Counted from the stretch's first letter, positions 1 through 10,190 are shown. The stretch: DNA of 64,000 nucleotides from Aphanomyces cochlioides (GCA_019828595.1 JAHQRK010000011.1:1736001-1800000); one strand, 5' to 3'. Numbers and translations are program-made. The notes: generated by a model not told the origin, from the sequence alone.

Positions 1-431
1 TCACAAACCACGAGGCGATCGTTGTCGAGCAAGACGTTTTCAAGGGAAAGATCACGGTGGGCAACTCCGTGTGTGTGGAGGAAGACAATGGCGTGGACAA
101 GCTGGCGAAAGTACCGCCGCGCGACTGGGAATTCAAGCGGGCCATGCGAGACAAGGTCAAAGAGATCACCACCGGCGCAGTAGTCAAAGACAAGATGGTC
201 GCCTTCGTCATGCGTGATATGCGCGCGCATGCGGAGGACATTGTCGTGGCCTCCATGGGCATTGAGCAAGTGGTTGGTTTGGGATTCCGTCGCGATGGCT
301 TTGGCAATTCCTGCAATCGACTTGTGCATCTTCTTGATCGCGACCAACGTGTTCGTGGCGGCGTCGCGGGCTAAGATGACTTGGCCATACAACGCATCGG
401 CGATTGTTCGTTCGATATGGTACTGATCCAT
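1..431 (-). CDS. Protein kinase K1 (N-terminal part, cut by window edge)
   Basis: Reading the minus strand from an ATG at 431 gives an open frame of 143 codons that runs off the left edge. It starts MDQYHIERTIADALYGQV, then VAIKK (ATP-anchoring Lys), a helix-C region, a hinge VFDYCAGGDLFD and the catalytic loop HRDLSLENVLLDN. It stops where the DFG motif is expected (only CD is left). It is clearly a paralogue of the full-length kinases further right and shares their single-glycine nucleotide loop and the Ser in the catalytic loop. No intron is seen. The C-lobe, activation loop and tail lie outside the window, so activity cannot be judged. Substrate unknown. Confidence 0.88.
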   Translation of the reverse strand, partial: MDQYHIERTIADALYGQVILARDAATNTLVAIKKMHKSIAGIAKAIATESQTNHLLNAHGGHDNVLRMRAHITHDEGDHLVFDYCAGGDLFDLVSHGPLEFPVARRYFRQLVHAIVFLHTHGVAHRDLSLENVLLDNDRLVVC

Positions 432-1952
432 GCTTGCAAGTCTGTGGTGTGAATGGTAAATACGCAATTGAAACTTCTCGTCACCGAGAGAATGATGCGG
501 TGATAAAGCCACACGCTTCTCCACATGGATTGTCGAACTTCTGGTTCTTCATATGGCATCCTTCCCCAAACGTCTCCATCGTATCATACAAAAAACTCAG
601 TCGTTCGCTGCAATCGCCTCTGCTTCGTGGGCTGTTGCGTATCGATTTCGCAGCGGTGGCAGCAAATGTCGTAGCTACGAGCGGGCGTCGTTACTATGCC
701 ACATCCACAGGTGTGTCCTGTTCACTGCCCGTGTCTTTGTCGCCGCACCTGGTCGTCGCAAGGGTGTCCTGCGTCTTGGCACGACCGAGAACCTTCCAGA
801 AGTCGACAATTTATGGCTTCATTGCGGCTAGATCGCAGCTAGATCGCGTGGCTGGTGACACGAGATAGCAGCACCGAGCTCTCAATGATGGACATTAGAT
901 TGGTGCAAAGTGCACTTTGCCGTTCATTGACGATAACATGTCAAGCAGCTTTGCGATCCATCCAGATCTGGAGCGACAATTTGTTACAAACAGTGGCAAT
1001 GAACGTGAGACTGCGGCGGAGAAAGTGTGGTGAATGTTCATGGGAGAGATGGAGATGTGCTCAGGCTTGCTAAAAACAAACCACGAGCTGGAAATTCCAG
1101 AGCGACGCTGGTGAAACCAAGTAGGATCGCTCGCGTTGACACTGCTCTGTCAGCTCGCGCATAATGCGCAACGAGCCAATGAACTATGCAAAGTTGAAAC
1201 CTGGTCGACTGTGTCAAGAGTCGTCCCCTCGCTCAACTGCGCATCTTTGTCGCCTTCCGAGCACATCGACGCCGGTTGGACGCAAAACATTGGTGGCTCT
1301 CCAGCAATCCCATCGCTGACCTTGAGGAGTTCCTTCATGCTGCAAGATGGCCCTGGCATTCAGTTCAACCATGCGTCTGCATGGCAATCTCGACAGGTTT
1401 GCGTACAGGATATAATGCAGTAGAGAGCTCAAAGTATACAGACACAAGGAGTCGACCGACGGTCATGCTGAGAGAAAGCTTTATGGATTTCGAGCCAAGC
1501 TGCCAGCATAAAGCAGACTTTAGCATAGTGTTTATTCTGTCTCCATAGGTTTTGCCCTCGTTATCCTCATACGAGGATAAAGTTTAACCAAAAAGTGCAG
1601 GGGGTAGGGTCTACCTCTTATGAAAGCTTGGATACAGTCGGTACTCGATTGCCACTATAACTTAATACCTCTATATTATTAATATTTTAATAAATATTTA
1701 TTTATGAAGATAAACTTTAGTCCGTGAATATTTGACCATAAACCTTTTAAATCTTATACTTATGTTAGCCTGCCTAAGAACAACAACCTCTTATAAATTA
1801 TTAAATTGAAGGGTACGTTAAATCGAGTATGGACTGTATCAAGCATCAGATAGACTAAGTTGGATTGTAATAACACTAACGAGCAGAGTCTAGATAAGCA
1901 GCACACAGTCGACATCAAGGTTGCGTAGATAGAAGGGCGAGCTCTCCCATGC
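432..1952. other. Intergenic region between kinases K1 and K2
   Basis: No supportable gene in either strand: the open frames are short, overlap one another and have no family signature. It holds a perfect 16-bp palindrome at 905-920 and a small hairpin at 1561-1580 (8-bp stem TTATCCTC). The stretch 1660-1800 is AT-rich and lies beyond the 3' end of K2. Confidence 0.6.
905..920. repeat. 16-bp perfect palindrome GCAAAGTGCACTTTGC
   Basis: Perfectly self-complementary sequence upstream of K1. The identical 16 bp recurs at 28492-28507 between K5 and K6. A binding site for a dimeric protein is one possibility; function is not shown. Confidence 0.5.
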
Positions 1953-2906
1953 TCACATGGGATGGTGAAAGCTCTTGTTTTTGAAGAAACGCGCGACAAG
2001 TTCCTTTGCTTTCGACGCGTTCTTGGCGCTTGCCACGAGTTTGAAATCTGCTGACGTTGTTTTCAGTGCAGTGGACCGTGATCGCCCTTGAATAAACGCA
2101 TGGCTCGCCACGTGTTTCAACTCGATGCGCTTCCGTGGTTGGCGTACCAGCATGTGCTCCAACAGGTCGACGGCATCAATGTCCAAATGGTGCAAGTTCC
2201 ACATGCGCAGCAAGGCGCGAAAGCCGTGCTTGGAAAAGTACGCAAAGTTTGCATCGGTCGGGCTCGCGATCTGCCACAGCGGCATGCCAGTGAGGAGCAT
2301 GAAGAGAATGACTCCGAGGGACCACACGTCCGCTTTGGCAGCGACATAGACGACACCTTGGACAACTTCAGGGGCCATGTAAAACTGCTTGCCCACGGTG
2401 TCAACGCATGGCTCGGACGCGGATGTCGCGAGGCCAAAGTCGCAGACGTAGCAGTTTCCGTTGTTGAGCAGGATATTCTCGAGGGAGAGGTCTCGGTGGG
2501 CAATGCCTTTGCCGTGGAGGTAGCTCACGCCGTGGACAATCTGCTCAAAGTACTTTCTCGCAACCGCGAGCGACACGGGGCCTTTCGTGAGCGTGTCGAG
2601 CAAGTCGCCATCTGCGCAGTAGTCAAAGACCATGTAGTCGCAGCCATGCTGGCTAAACGCCGCGCGCATGCGGACGATGTTTGGATGGCCATGCCCATCA
2701 GCGTGGATGAGGTGGTTCACGAGCTTCTCGGTCTCAATGTCTTCAGGAACCACGCTCTGTCCGCTTCGGAGTGTGGTGTGGGTCGATGCGGCGGCAATGT
2801 TTGTCCGCTTGATGGCGACGAGGTCTCCCGAAGCTCGGTCCGTCGCGAGAAGGACATGGCCGTACAAAGCTTCCGCGAGGATCTTTTTCACGCTAAAGCA
2901 GTCCAT
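1953..2906 (-). CDS. Protein kinase K2, intronless
   Basis: A 317-residue stand-alone kinase domain starting at ATG 2906. The nucleotide loop is AEALYGHV, so only the third glycine of GxGxxG remains. K33 is in VAIKR, a helix-C Glu is near residue 60, HRDLSLEN is at 137-144 (D139, S141 where Lys is usual, N144), DFG at 156-158, VGKQFYMAPE at 171-180 (Lys where Thr is usual), and DVWSLGVILF marks the F helix. Overall it resembles CAMK/SNF1-type Ser/Thr kinases, but there is no autoinhibitory, UBA or other regulatory domain. The tail is basic and aromatic (ARFFKNKSF). Key Lys, Asp, Asn and DFG residues are present, so it is probably active. Nearest complete neighbour K3 is 17 kb away because of the transposon block. 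Confidence 0.92.
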   Translation of the reverse strand: MDCFSVKKILAEALYGHVLLATDRASGDLVAIKRTNIAAASTHTTLRSGQSVVPEDIETEKLVNHLIHADGHGHPNIVRMRAAFSQHGCDYMVFDYCADGDLLDTLTKGPVSLAVARKYFEQIVHGVSYLHGKGIAHRDLSLENILLNNGNCYVCDFGLATSASEPCVDTVGKQFYMAPEVVQGVVYVAAKADVWSLGVILFMLLTGMPLWQIASPTDANFAYFSKHGFRALLRMWNLHHLDIDAVDLLEHMLVRQPRKRIELKHVASHAFIQGRSRSTALKTTSADFKLVASAKNASKAKELVARFFKNKSFHHPM

Positions 2907-4240
2907 GAATGCGTCGCAGTGGAAGATTGAAAATGATCACAGTCAGTCAATCCCTTGCAGTCCGTCAGATCTCCGTCATGGCATGTATTCAGCATGGGAC
3001 AAGCTGCGGCGCCCTTACTCAGGAGATCGTGCTGTTTTTCAGTGACGACAGGCTGACTAGACGGCTTGAATTCGCTCTATTCTTCGATCGTGTGGCAAGG
3101 ACACGCAGGCAAGAGTGGAGCGCGTGCGCTGCGCCTTTGTTCTCGAAGATTAGACGCTTGGAAGCTGTCGATTGTCGTTGTGAAAGTCCAGTCGAGCGAT
3201 TCACGTCATAACTTGAAGGATGATAGATTGTGCAGAGATCGTCCGACCTGCGTGGAATCGGCACGCAACTTCTCCATCTCACCACGAGGCCGCAGTCTTT
3301 TCACGTGACGAATTGACGAACCCAATGCAGACGACGACGTGTCCAAGATACAGCGAAGTCTACTGTACTGGCAAAAGATGCAGCGCAAACTCGAATGATT
3401 CGTCTGGACTGCAAGGTGAGCGGTCCTCTCGGTCTATCTGGTCGTCTCAGTAGCAACCATTGACACTTTCTCCATGAGCTGCGATGCAGTCATCGAGAGG
3501 ATACGCAGGCACGTCGCAATTGAAGTTGGGTTTCAATCTCACATGATGTCGCGACGAGAGCGCCTCATTGAGGTCGTATGAAGGCAATGTGTAATCGCAC
3601 GACGGCTTTCTATGCGGCCATGACTTGCAGTTGAGATGGAGGAGAGCTTTGTCCATGTCGCGATCGTGTCGTTGACAAAGTATATCTCCTTACCTGTCAT
3701 GCACGTTTATGCGAGCTTGGGTGAGACTTGGACGATGCTGGACAAAGTGCAAATTCACCACAAAACGCTGCAAAAACAAAGGCCAAGTGAAAGCTAGTCG
3801 AACTTCTCAAGGGTGGAGACTTGCGGCGATCTTCATGACAAAGACAAGGTTTGAAGGCATGGGACTCGATCAGCTTTGGAGAGCACCTGGAGGACAACTG
3901 GTGCCATATAATTGACGATAGCATTGCGTTTCCACGCTTGCCACATGGCGACGTGTCTTCAATGGTTATTAGAACACTGTCGACGTGTTTACTGACCACG
4001 GGGAGTCATCAGTTGTCAATTCCACGGGCGGGTATGGACATGCGCTGCGTCTCAACGTCGTGGTGCTCGTCTGTGTTGCATAAATGTAGCTCTGGCATCA
4101 GTCCCCTGACATTGCCTTCTACAGGACGGTGCTCTTGTACCTGTACTTCAGTGGGGTGATCCCCCCCGTCGATGGGTGCATTGAGTCTCCTTTATCAAGT
4201 TTAATGGCTGGCGGGAGCGTCGACTTGAGTAACTGTGATG
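2907..4240. other. Intergenic, 5' side of K2 up to the retrotransposon
   Basis: Upstream region of K2 and then unassigned sequence. Several 60-100 codon frames exist (for example minus strand 3447-3656 and 3697-3999), but none shows a recognisable domain or convincing splice continuation. The Ty3 element begins at 4241. Confidence 0.5.
4237..4240. repeat. Target-site duplication GATG, left copy
   Basis: GATG directly precedes the TG that opens the left LTR. The same four bases follow the CA that closes the right LTR at 19354-19357, as expected for integrase-made duplications. Confidence 0.7.
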
Positions 4241-4345
4241 TGTCATCTAGCTTTGGGTCCCTTTAAATGGCATGCCACGGAATCAAGAACTCCTGGTCTT
4301 TTGGTGAACAAATTGGCATGTACATCACACATTTTCTATTGAAAA

Positions 4346-4415
4346 GTGCACCCAGCTCGAACGGGTGAGCGCCTGGCTTATGATCAAGGAGTCCAGAGAT
4401 CGATCCCACGGGCAC
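4346..4415 (+). other. tRNA-like module A in the 5' LTR
   Basis: Seventy bases that lay out as a tRNA. The ends GTGCACC and CGGGCAC pair at 5 of 7 positions. A perfect D stem GCTC/GAGC encloses GAACGGGT. The anticodon stem CCTGG/TCAAG has loop CTTATGA (anticodon UAU by position), a 5-nt variable region follows, and a T loop ATCGATC resembles the polymerase III B box. About two bases are missing from the T stem, so it is a relic, not a working tRNA. The second copy is at 15617-15686. A related SINE captured by the LTR would look the same. Confidence 0.5.
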
Positions 4416-4612
4416 TTTACCACTTACACTTACACTTTACCACGTTCCTGGTTTACCAATTGTGGTTGCAATAGCGAAAAGGGGGTTAGCTCACGGCTTC
4501 CAAAACCTCATCTTTCTTTTTGTGTCACCTCATCTTTTTTGTATTTTTTTACCGAGCAAAAAGAAATGTTTTGTGAGTGATTTTGTCTCCAAAACATGAG
4601 TATTCTTAGAAC

Positions 4613-5719
4613 ATGAAAGAAGACTTTTATTGGTCGATATCCGAGCATTTCACAAAGGAAATGCTGGTGGTGCTGGTTCTCTTGCTGACTCGCGCACCAC
4701 GACTGCAACGGCTTCGCCGCATAGCCTGCGCACTGCGTGTTCGAATGATGCTGAGGGAGCGACGTGCCATCCATGGAGTGGCTTTAATCGTGAACCAAGA
4801 GCAATCGCCATGGTACTTCATGTATTCATCCCGTCACACCCCATCGTTCATCTCAACAGTCTCATTACCGCCACGGGCATTTGACAATCTATTATTAGAG
4901 TTTTCAAAGCATTACAAGGTTCACTCACGATATGGCCGTGGAGGACGACCTCCACGGATCCCGTATACTCATGCTGTCCTGGCCATGCTTCTCCATTATT
5001 ATACAACAGCCGTCGAGCACAAAACCCTCCAGGAACTCTTCGGTGTGGCACCAACGACGTTTTCAAGAGTCATACGCAAAGCCGAAATAGCCCTCTCTCA
5101 TGCCCTTGAAAGCCTGGGTGATTCTCGAATCATATGGCCGGATCAACAGACTCAAACGATTTGGGCTGAAAAATCAAACGCGCGAGAGCCACTTGTTTAT
5201 GGTGTATTTGCCTTTTTGGACGGCAAAAACTTCCGCGTCCAAGCGCCCAGTCGAACGGATTTGCAAAATGGTCTATATAATGGTAAATACAATCTCTATT
5301 CATTAACGTTCTATGACATGTGCTTTCTATTAGGTTGGCTGCATTCGGTCTTTGTTGCTGGCTTGGATGGAACATTGATTTGGGGACGGCATAACTGTCC
5401 AGGCTCTTGGAACGACGGTGAGGTCAGCCGTCGACTCCAAGAGTTTATTGCACGACCGGGTGTCTTGGAGACGGGAATGAAAATTGTCGCTGACTCTGCG
5501 TTTCCCGTGACAGGCCGTTGTGAAGGCAAAGTGATAACGCCACTAAAGGAAGGCGATCTGGATAGACAGCCGCCCGAGTGCCGTCTTGCCTTGCAGGCGA
5601 TGAGTGACTCGATAGTCTCATTGCGACAAGCAGCGGAGTGGGGAATGGGAGCCGTTGGAAAAGTGTACCGACAACTTCAACTTCCACTACCGTTTGACCC
5701 CGATTTGAGAGCCGTATGA
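4613..5719 (+). CDS. Harbinger-type transposase (DDE_Tnp_4 family), premature stop
   Basis: A 368-residue transposase of the RNase H-like DDE superfamily that would cut and rejoin the element ends. The catalytic triad is recognisable: D in FAFLDGKNFRV, D in MKIVADSAFPV, and E in RQAAEWGMGAVGKVY. The family motif GSWNDGEVSRRL sits between the first two. An HTH-like segment (LQELFGVAPTTFSRVIRKAE) precedes the core. A TGA at 5717-5719 interrupts it, but the same frame continues LNNIFRLYNFRVRRTG to a TAA at 5798-5800, so about 26 C-terminal residues have been lost by one nonsense change. It is tail-to-tail with the partner gene. Confidence 0.85.
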   Translation: MKEDFYWSISEHFTKEMLVVLVLLLTRAPRLQRLRRIACALRVRMMLRERRAIHGVALIVNQEQSPWYFMYSSRHTPSFISTVSLPPRAFDNLLLEFSKHYKVHSRYGRGGRPPRIPYTHAVLAMLLHYYTTAVEHKTLQELFGVAPTTFSRVIRKAEIALSHALESLGDSRIIWPDQQTQTIWAEKSNAREPLVYGVFAFLDGKNFRVQAPSRTDLQNGLYNGKYNLYSLTFYDMCFLLGWLHSVFVAGLDGTLIWGRHNCPGSWNDGEVSRRLQEFIARPGVLETGMKIVADSAFPVTGRCEGKVITPLKEGDLDRQPPECRLALQAMSDSIVSLRQAAEWGMGAVGKVYRQLQLPLPFDPDLRAV

Positions 5720-5843
5720 CTCAACAACATCTTTCGTTTGTACAATTTCCGCGTTCGTCGCACTGGAATAAGCGAAATCAAGAACGTTTTTGGAGTGTAA
5801 GAAAGATTCAAAGCAAGTAAAGTTTATTCATGATTAATCCTTG

Positions 5844-6703
5844 TCACTTGTTCGAGCTAAATAGCTTGCCTAGCAAAGCCATCTGAAACTCGTCTCGACG
5901 GCGCTCCCTTTCAAAGCGCTCTTCATCGGCTTTCTGTTGTCTCTCTGTTTGTTCCCGTTGCCATTGATATTCGCGTTGCATTCGCCGTTCTTCACGCGCT
6001 TCCTCTTGTTCAAGACGGCGTTCTTCACGTGCTGCCGCGCGTTCGTCCATCATTATCATCATAGACATGAAGTCCGAGGAGTCGTTCTTTGTTGCCATGG
6101 CCCCATCGATAAACTTGTCCAAGTTTTGACGTCTCTTTGCAGTGTAAGAGAGTGTACCAGACGACGACGCAGTCTCAGAGAATGATCCGCCGCTCCGCTT
6201 TCTTAATTCTTTGCTTAATTCGATAAGCTCGTTCGTCGGCATGCCAGTGCGGTTGGGCTTGTCATCACGTGGGTATTCGCGTGCATGAGTTTCCTCTTCA
6301 ATGTCTATATTTTATTGTAAAAATGGAATGGATTTATACTGGCACCTCCTCTTGTTGAGTTGTCGTCATTGCTCTCGTAGCCGTCGGCGTCTCGGTCGTC
6401 GGAGAGAGGAAGAACCGACGCTTGCATGTCGATTGCACGGCATATTCTTTTCACCCGGGCAACATCCGGGGGACAATCCGGGTCTCCGGTCGGTTTTGAG
6501 TGATTCTTGAGCGCAACAAACTTCCGCTTCAGAGCGTCCGCATCGCGCTCAGCAAAGTTGGATGAGTTGAAGGCTCGCTCCACCTTGAGCCATCCATTCC
6601 TTCCAAGTGGTCTAATGTCTTCCACTTGATCCAGCATGTAATTGACGGACTCGGCGCACCAGCCCTTGCCTCGTCCACTCTTCTTGCTTGATGCTGCAGC
6701 CAT
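5844..6703 (-). CDS. DUF6818/Myb-like partner protein of the Harbinger element
   Basis: Two exons: 6703-6346 and 6304-5844, with a 41-nt intron (6345-6305, GTGCCA...ATATAG). Joined they give 272 residues with an unbroken frame through DIEEETHAREYPRD. The N-terminal half is a SANT/Myb-like fold (GRGKGWCAESVNYMLDQVED, then a Trp and the RDADALKRKFVALKN helix) matching oomycete DUF6818 proteins. The C-terminal half is a highly charged coiled coil rich in EER/QRE. In Harbinger elements the Myb-like protein binds subterminal DNA and brings the transposase to the nucleus; that role is inferred here. Confidence 0.8.
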
Positions 6704-7458
6704 TCAAATTGAACACAAATATAGAAATGCGAAGACCAAAAAACGGTCTTCGCAAATATGCTTTCTTTATTAAAAAAGAAAAAGAAATGCGAAGGCTCGC
6801 AAATAAAAAGATGAGGTTTTGGAAGCCGTCCACTCGGTGAGTCGTCTGTTTATCACTACGGTGGTACAGGGTTCGATACCTGCACGCTCTAAGCCGGATA
6901 AAGCCGTTGCTTCCGGATACGGGCTGAGCATTGTCGAAGACCGTGTGCAATTAGTGTGAGCCCAAGAGAAGGTGCCAACGATATTTTTGCCGCAGTCAGT
7001 TGCTCGAAACGAAGTGTTTTTTGTGCGCGATTGTAGCTTTGAGAGAGAGATAAAGAAGATAATAGACTTCCGTTTTCACTGTGAATGGCCCAAACCTCTC
7101 CGTGAGGGCATATCTTTGAGCGAGCGAGTCAACCTAAGCCAAGAGAGCGTGCGAGTTTCTGGTCTGCGAAAACCAGAATCCGCTGAGTCGTTTCGATCTA
7201 CTCAGCACCCTTCCCGAATCGCCCTTACCAGACCAAGCGACGCTGTGGTCAGACCGCGGGCAACCGGTCCACACATCCCCTTTTCACTTTATACAATGCC
7301 TGGCTCATCGGGTGTTTTCGGCACTAGCGGCCAAGACGGCTCGCCAAAACAACCCCCTCACGACAACAACGACCCCCCGTCTCCTTCCCTCTTGTCGCAG
7401 AAGGAGACACAACTTCCCCTACTAGCTCCCCGTACGACCGCTAAACTCAGACGACAAG

Positions 7459-7476
7459 TGGTGCGCCTGCCGGGAG
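7459..7476 (+). promoter_or_regulatory. Primer-binding site of the Ty3 element
   Basis: TGGTGCGCCTGCCGGGAG lies two bases after the LTR end. It begins with TGG, complementary to the CCA tail of a tRNA, and is complementary to an 18-nt tRNA 3' end reading CTCCCGGCAGGCGCACCA. Which tRNA supplies the primer cannot be named from the window. Confidence 0.7.
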
Positions 7477-7519
7477 CCGTCCGTTACTACGTGCTGTGAA
7501 TGCTCCAGTGAGCCTTGAA

Positions 7520-9154
7520 ATGCCCATTGAAGTCGACGAGGACTTTGATGACAACGAGACTGTCGACGCCGTTGATACGTCTCAAACCGTTGACCGCCGA
7601 CCGCGGCGCCAACAAAAACATTCCCTTGGAACAAGCGCGTTAACGAAAACCGCAATGATTGTAGAAGCCCGCTTGCGTTTCTTGCTCCAAGAAGAGTCGA
7701 ATTGGATTTCCACGTATTTGGAGCCAATGAAGACTGAACCAACATCAGGCGTTCATGGACTACCTGCAATCCCTAAAGTCAATCTCATCGAGCCTCTGAG
7801 GACCCAAGAATGGGAAGCTGTTCTCGAGTGGGTTGAAAGCGCTCTTGCGGCCCTTGGTTTCAAGCACAACGATATCGACCAAGCGTTGATGGAGGCACTC
7901 ACTGAAGAGTACCAAGTCTACAGCTACGAGTTCAACCGAACCTCCATGGAGTTCATCGTGCTTGCAGAAGAAATGATGAAGCTGAAGCAACCAACACATG
8001 AGCACATGAACCCAAGAGGAAGAAAGCCAAGTGCCAAGCAAATTGAAACAAGAGCCGAGACTAAGCATGTAACCTGGGATAGCCTGAAGACCGTACTCGC
8101 TGACAACAACCGAGTCATGATGGAAGCGATGGTCAAGGCCATTCAAGCCAGCAAGTATCCTAAACGGAGCAAATTATCGCGTCAAGACAATCAAGGAGAC
8201 GATTCTGACGATGACTCAGACGTTAACATCGAAGATGAAGATGAAGATGACAATGAGGACAATGCGACCAAGCCACGCGCACGCCTCAACCGTGGCATCC
8301 ACTTGCTCAATATGGAGAGCATACCAATCTTCAATGGCATGAAGGATGGTCTCGACAAAGATCACCAATGGATCCGCAAGTTCAGCGAAGTCGGACGAAT
8401 GGCGGGATGGACCGACAAAGAAACCATGGCCAATTTTGAAATTTATATCGGAAAGTCTGTTCGATCATGGTACATGCAATTGAAACCTGAAGCAAAGTCG
8501 TCGTGGTCTGTCCTTCGACAGCGTTTCATATCCCGCTGGGCTCAACCGAAGATGTCAAAAGAAGACAAGTATCACCAAATGGTGCAAGAGCCTAGCGAAG
8601 ACGTCTAGGAATTCTTTTTTCGATTTAACCACACGGCGCGCGACTGCAACTATCAATACTGGACGAGCAGAAGCAAGCTGAATGAGCACGTCCGCCGGTT
8701 TTGCACGAAAATACAGGATGTCGAATTGGGCAAGCGAATTGGTGAAAACATATACAAGGATATTGACGAGCTGGAGGAATATTTAGACCACAAGGAGCGC
8801 CTCAATGCACTGTTTGATGCCCAACATCCCAAGAAGAAGAAAGAAATCACGAAGCCATCGGTAGCTTCGAATGTCTTTGTCACTCAAGCGCCCAAGCTCG
8901 ATCACTTTGGCACAACTCATATGCACACGAGCGACTTTCAAGCTGAAGTGTTTGCCCTCGGTCGCAACGGATCGCGTGCGCAACGAGAGCACTGCCTGGA
9001 ATGCAATCAAGAGCACTACAAGGTTGATGGCCTGTGCTGGAGAAACATCCTTTGCAACGTTTGTGGGAAGACTGGTCATCCCGACAAGGAGTGCTACAAG
9101 GCTTGCCAGAATTGCGATTCACAAGACTCGCGAGGCGTGCCCATTCAAGGCTAA
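7520..9154 (+). pseudogene. gag: Ty3 gag, interrupted by an in-frame TAG
   Basis: One frame encodes a capsid-like region with an acidic tract (DDDSDVNIEDEDEDD), a retrotransposon Gag segment (MAGWTDKETMANFEIYIGKS) and a CCHC zinc knuckle (CNVCGKTGHPDKEC) that packages RNA. A TAG at 8606-8608 splits it. The sequence after the stop (EFFFRFNHTARDCNYQYW) continues the same domain, so the stop looks like a mutation, although readthrough cannot be excluded. Near 9115-9130 the frame breaks again inside a possible second knuckle (CQNCDS, then HKTREACPFK in the next frame). The first ATG of this frame is 7520. Confidence 0.78.
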
Positions 9155-9675
9155 ACTGAAAGCGATCGCTGATTACATGGCCAGCCATGAGTCCGACAAG
9201 AAGCCTGATACGAGTTTTCTAAAAAACTTGTAAGTCCGGGGGCTTGGCGAAGCCCCGATTGCGCCGGACATGAGACGCAATTGCATAAAGAAAAACAAGA
9301 AAATCAAGAAAAAACAACAACTGCATGGGAATCAAGAAACAACGGAAACCAAGAAAAATCAAGAGATGCATGTGAAGAAAACAGAAAAAATGAAGAAAAA
9401 TCGAGAGATGTGTGTGAAAACAATGGCCAAGTAGACGACAATGAAGCTGGAAGCAAGACGACAAGCTTGAAGATAGCCCAAGTGACGACTGTTCGTGCAA
9501 GAAAATCAAAGGAAGATTCAAGGCAAATGTTAATCAATTGTTCGTTTGACCCACTTCCTTTGCATCTTCAAGTGTGTGTTATCGATAGGAGCGCAATACC
9601 CAACGAATTCAAACTTTTGGATGGAGAAACCTTGGCCTTTGGCGGAAATCCGGTATCAACGATCCACAACGGAGC
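9155..9675 (+). pseudogene. Ty3 gag-pol spacer, Lys/Glu/Asn-rich
   Basis: About 130 residues dominated by short charged repeats (EKSRDACEENRKNEEKSRD) link gag and protease. They are readable in a frame starting near 9281. The end (DGETLAFGGNPVSTIHNGA) reads into the protease only after a frame change near 9670-9690 at a run of T. No enzymatic domain. Confidence 0.5.
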
Positions 9676-10190
9676 TTGCAAGCGTTTTTATCCGCGAAGA
9701 TTATGGATGAGCCCTCAGTCGTCCTTGCAGACACAGGAGCAAATATGAGTTTGATGAATTTACGAACTGCGGAGCGACTTGGATTGAAAATGGAAAGACC
9801 ACAAGTGGAATCTGTCACTGGCATTAGCGATATAGCTATGAATAATTTAGGTATGGTTGCCGTGAAGTTGACACTCGGATTTGGCATGGTTTATATTTTT
9901 CGATTGTCTGTTTGTGATTTGAGCGCTTTGGATTTCGATATGATATTGGGGATGGATTTTTTGCACAAGGCTGGGATGGAGATACACACGTTGAGTCGTG
10001 AAATCCGATTGCCTGATGACACCTGGATTCCCTTAATTTGTCAACCCTTGGAATACGTGAAGTCGTTCTGCTCTGATGTCAGGCTGAAAGAAGACTCTAG
10101 GATAGGCCAAGGCGAATCGATTCGAATTAAGTTGCCAAAGGTCGATTTACCGTTGCCAAAAAAGCCTGTGTTCTGGGTGAGCCGTGGGAA
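9676..10190 (+). pseudogene. pol: Ty3 aspartic protease domain
   Basis: The frame carries the retropepsin active site VLADTGANMSLMN and the later hydrophobic ILGMDFL signature. This enzyme dimerises and cuts the Gag-Pol polyprotein. The flanking frames differ on both sides: entry near 9680 and exit near 10190, where the downstream frame picks up MGKRWVAVVLLN. As it stands it cannot be translated as part of one polyprotein without frameshifting. Confidence 0.78.

Larger units (their letters stand above)
4493..6829. mobile_element. PIF/Harbinger-type DNA transposon nested in the 5' LTR
   Basis: Terminal inverted repeats of about 23 bp (ACGGCTTCCAAAACCTCATC and its complement) end at 4493 and 6829. 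Inside are two convergent genes, a DDE transposase on plus and a DUF6818/Myb-like protein on minus, the usual two-gene plan of this superfamily. Subterminal copies of ACCTCATCTTT near the left end and a 9-bp-stem hairpin (6729-6753) near the right end may be transposase sites. The target-site duplication is not clear: the junction reads TAGCTC on the left and CCACTCGG on the right. The insertion falls inside tRNA-like module B of the LTR. Confidence 0.85.
4241..7456 (+). repeat. 5' LTR, interrupted by a Harbinger-type element
   Basis: LTR sequence occupies 4241-4492 and 6830-7456 (about 879 bp). The two parts match 15512-15753 and 18711-19353 of the right LTR with only a handful of differences. 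The second part contains a pyrimidine-rich CCCCTTTTCACTTTATAC stretch near 7280 that could serve transcription. Each LTR holds two tRNA-like modules, described separately. Confidence 0.9.

Noticed and set aside
2088..2930. Long plus-strand frame (280 codons) opposite kinase K2, and similar ones opposite K3, K8 and K9
   Set aside because: They are antisense shadows: the same Val/Ala/Arg-rich pattern recurs opposite each kinase, as forced by codon bias, and has no independent family signature.
4365..4580. Small frame duplicated at 15636-16109
   Set aside because: Covers tRNA-like module A of the LTRs and runs into different transposons on each side.
6972..7499. A 160-175 codon frame repeated almost identically at 18868-19365
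   Set aside because: Both copies lie inside the LTR, are open only because the LTRs are duplicates, and end at different points just past the LTR border. Not a gene.
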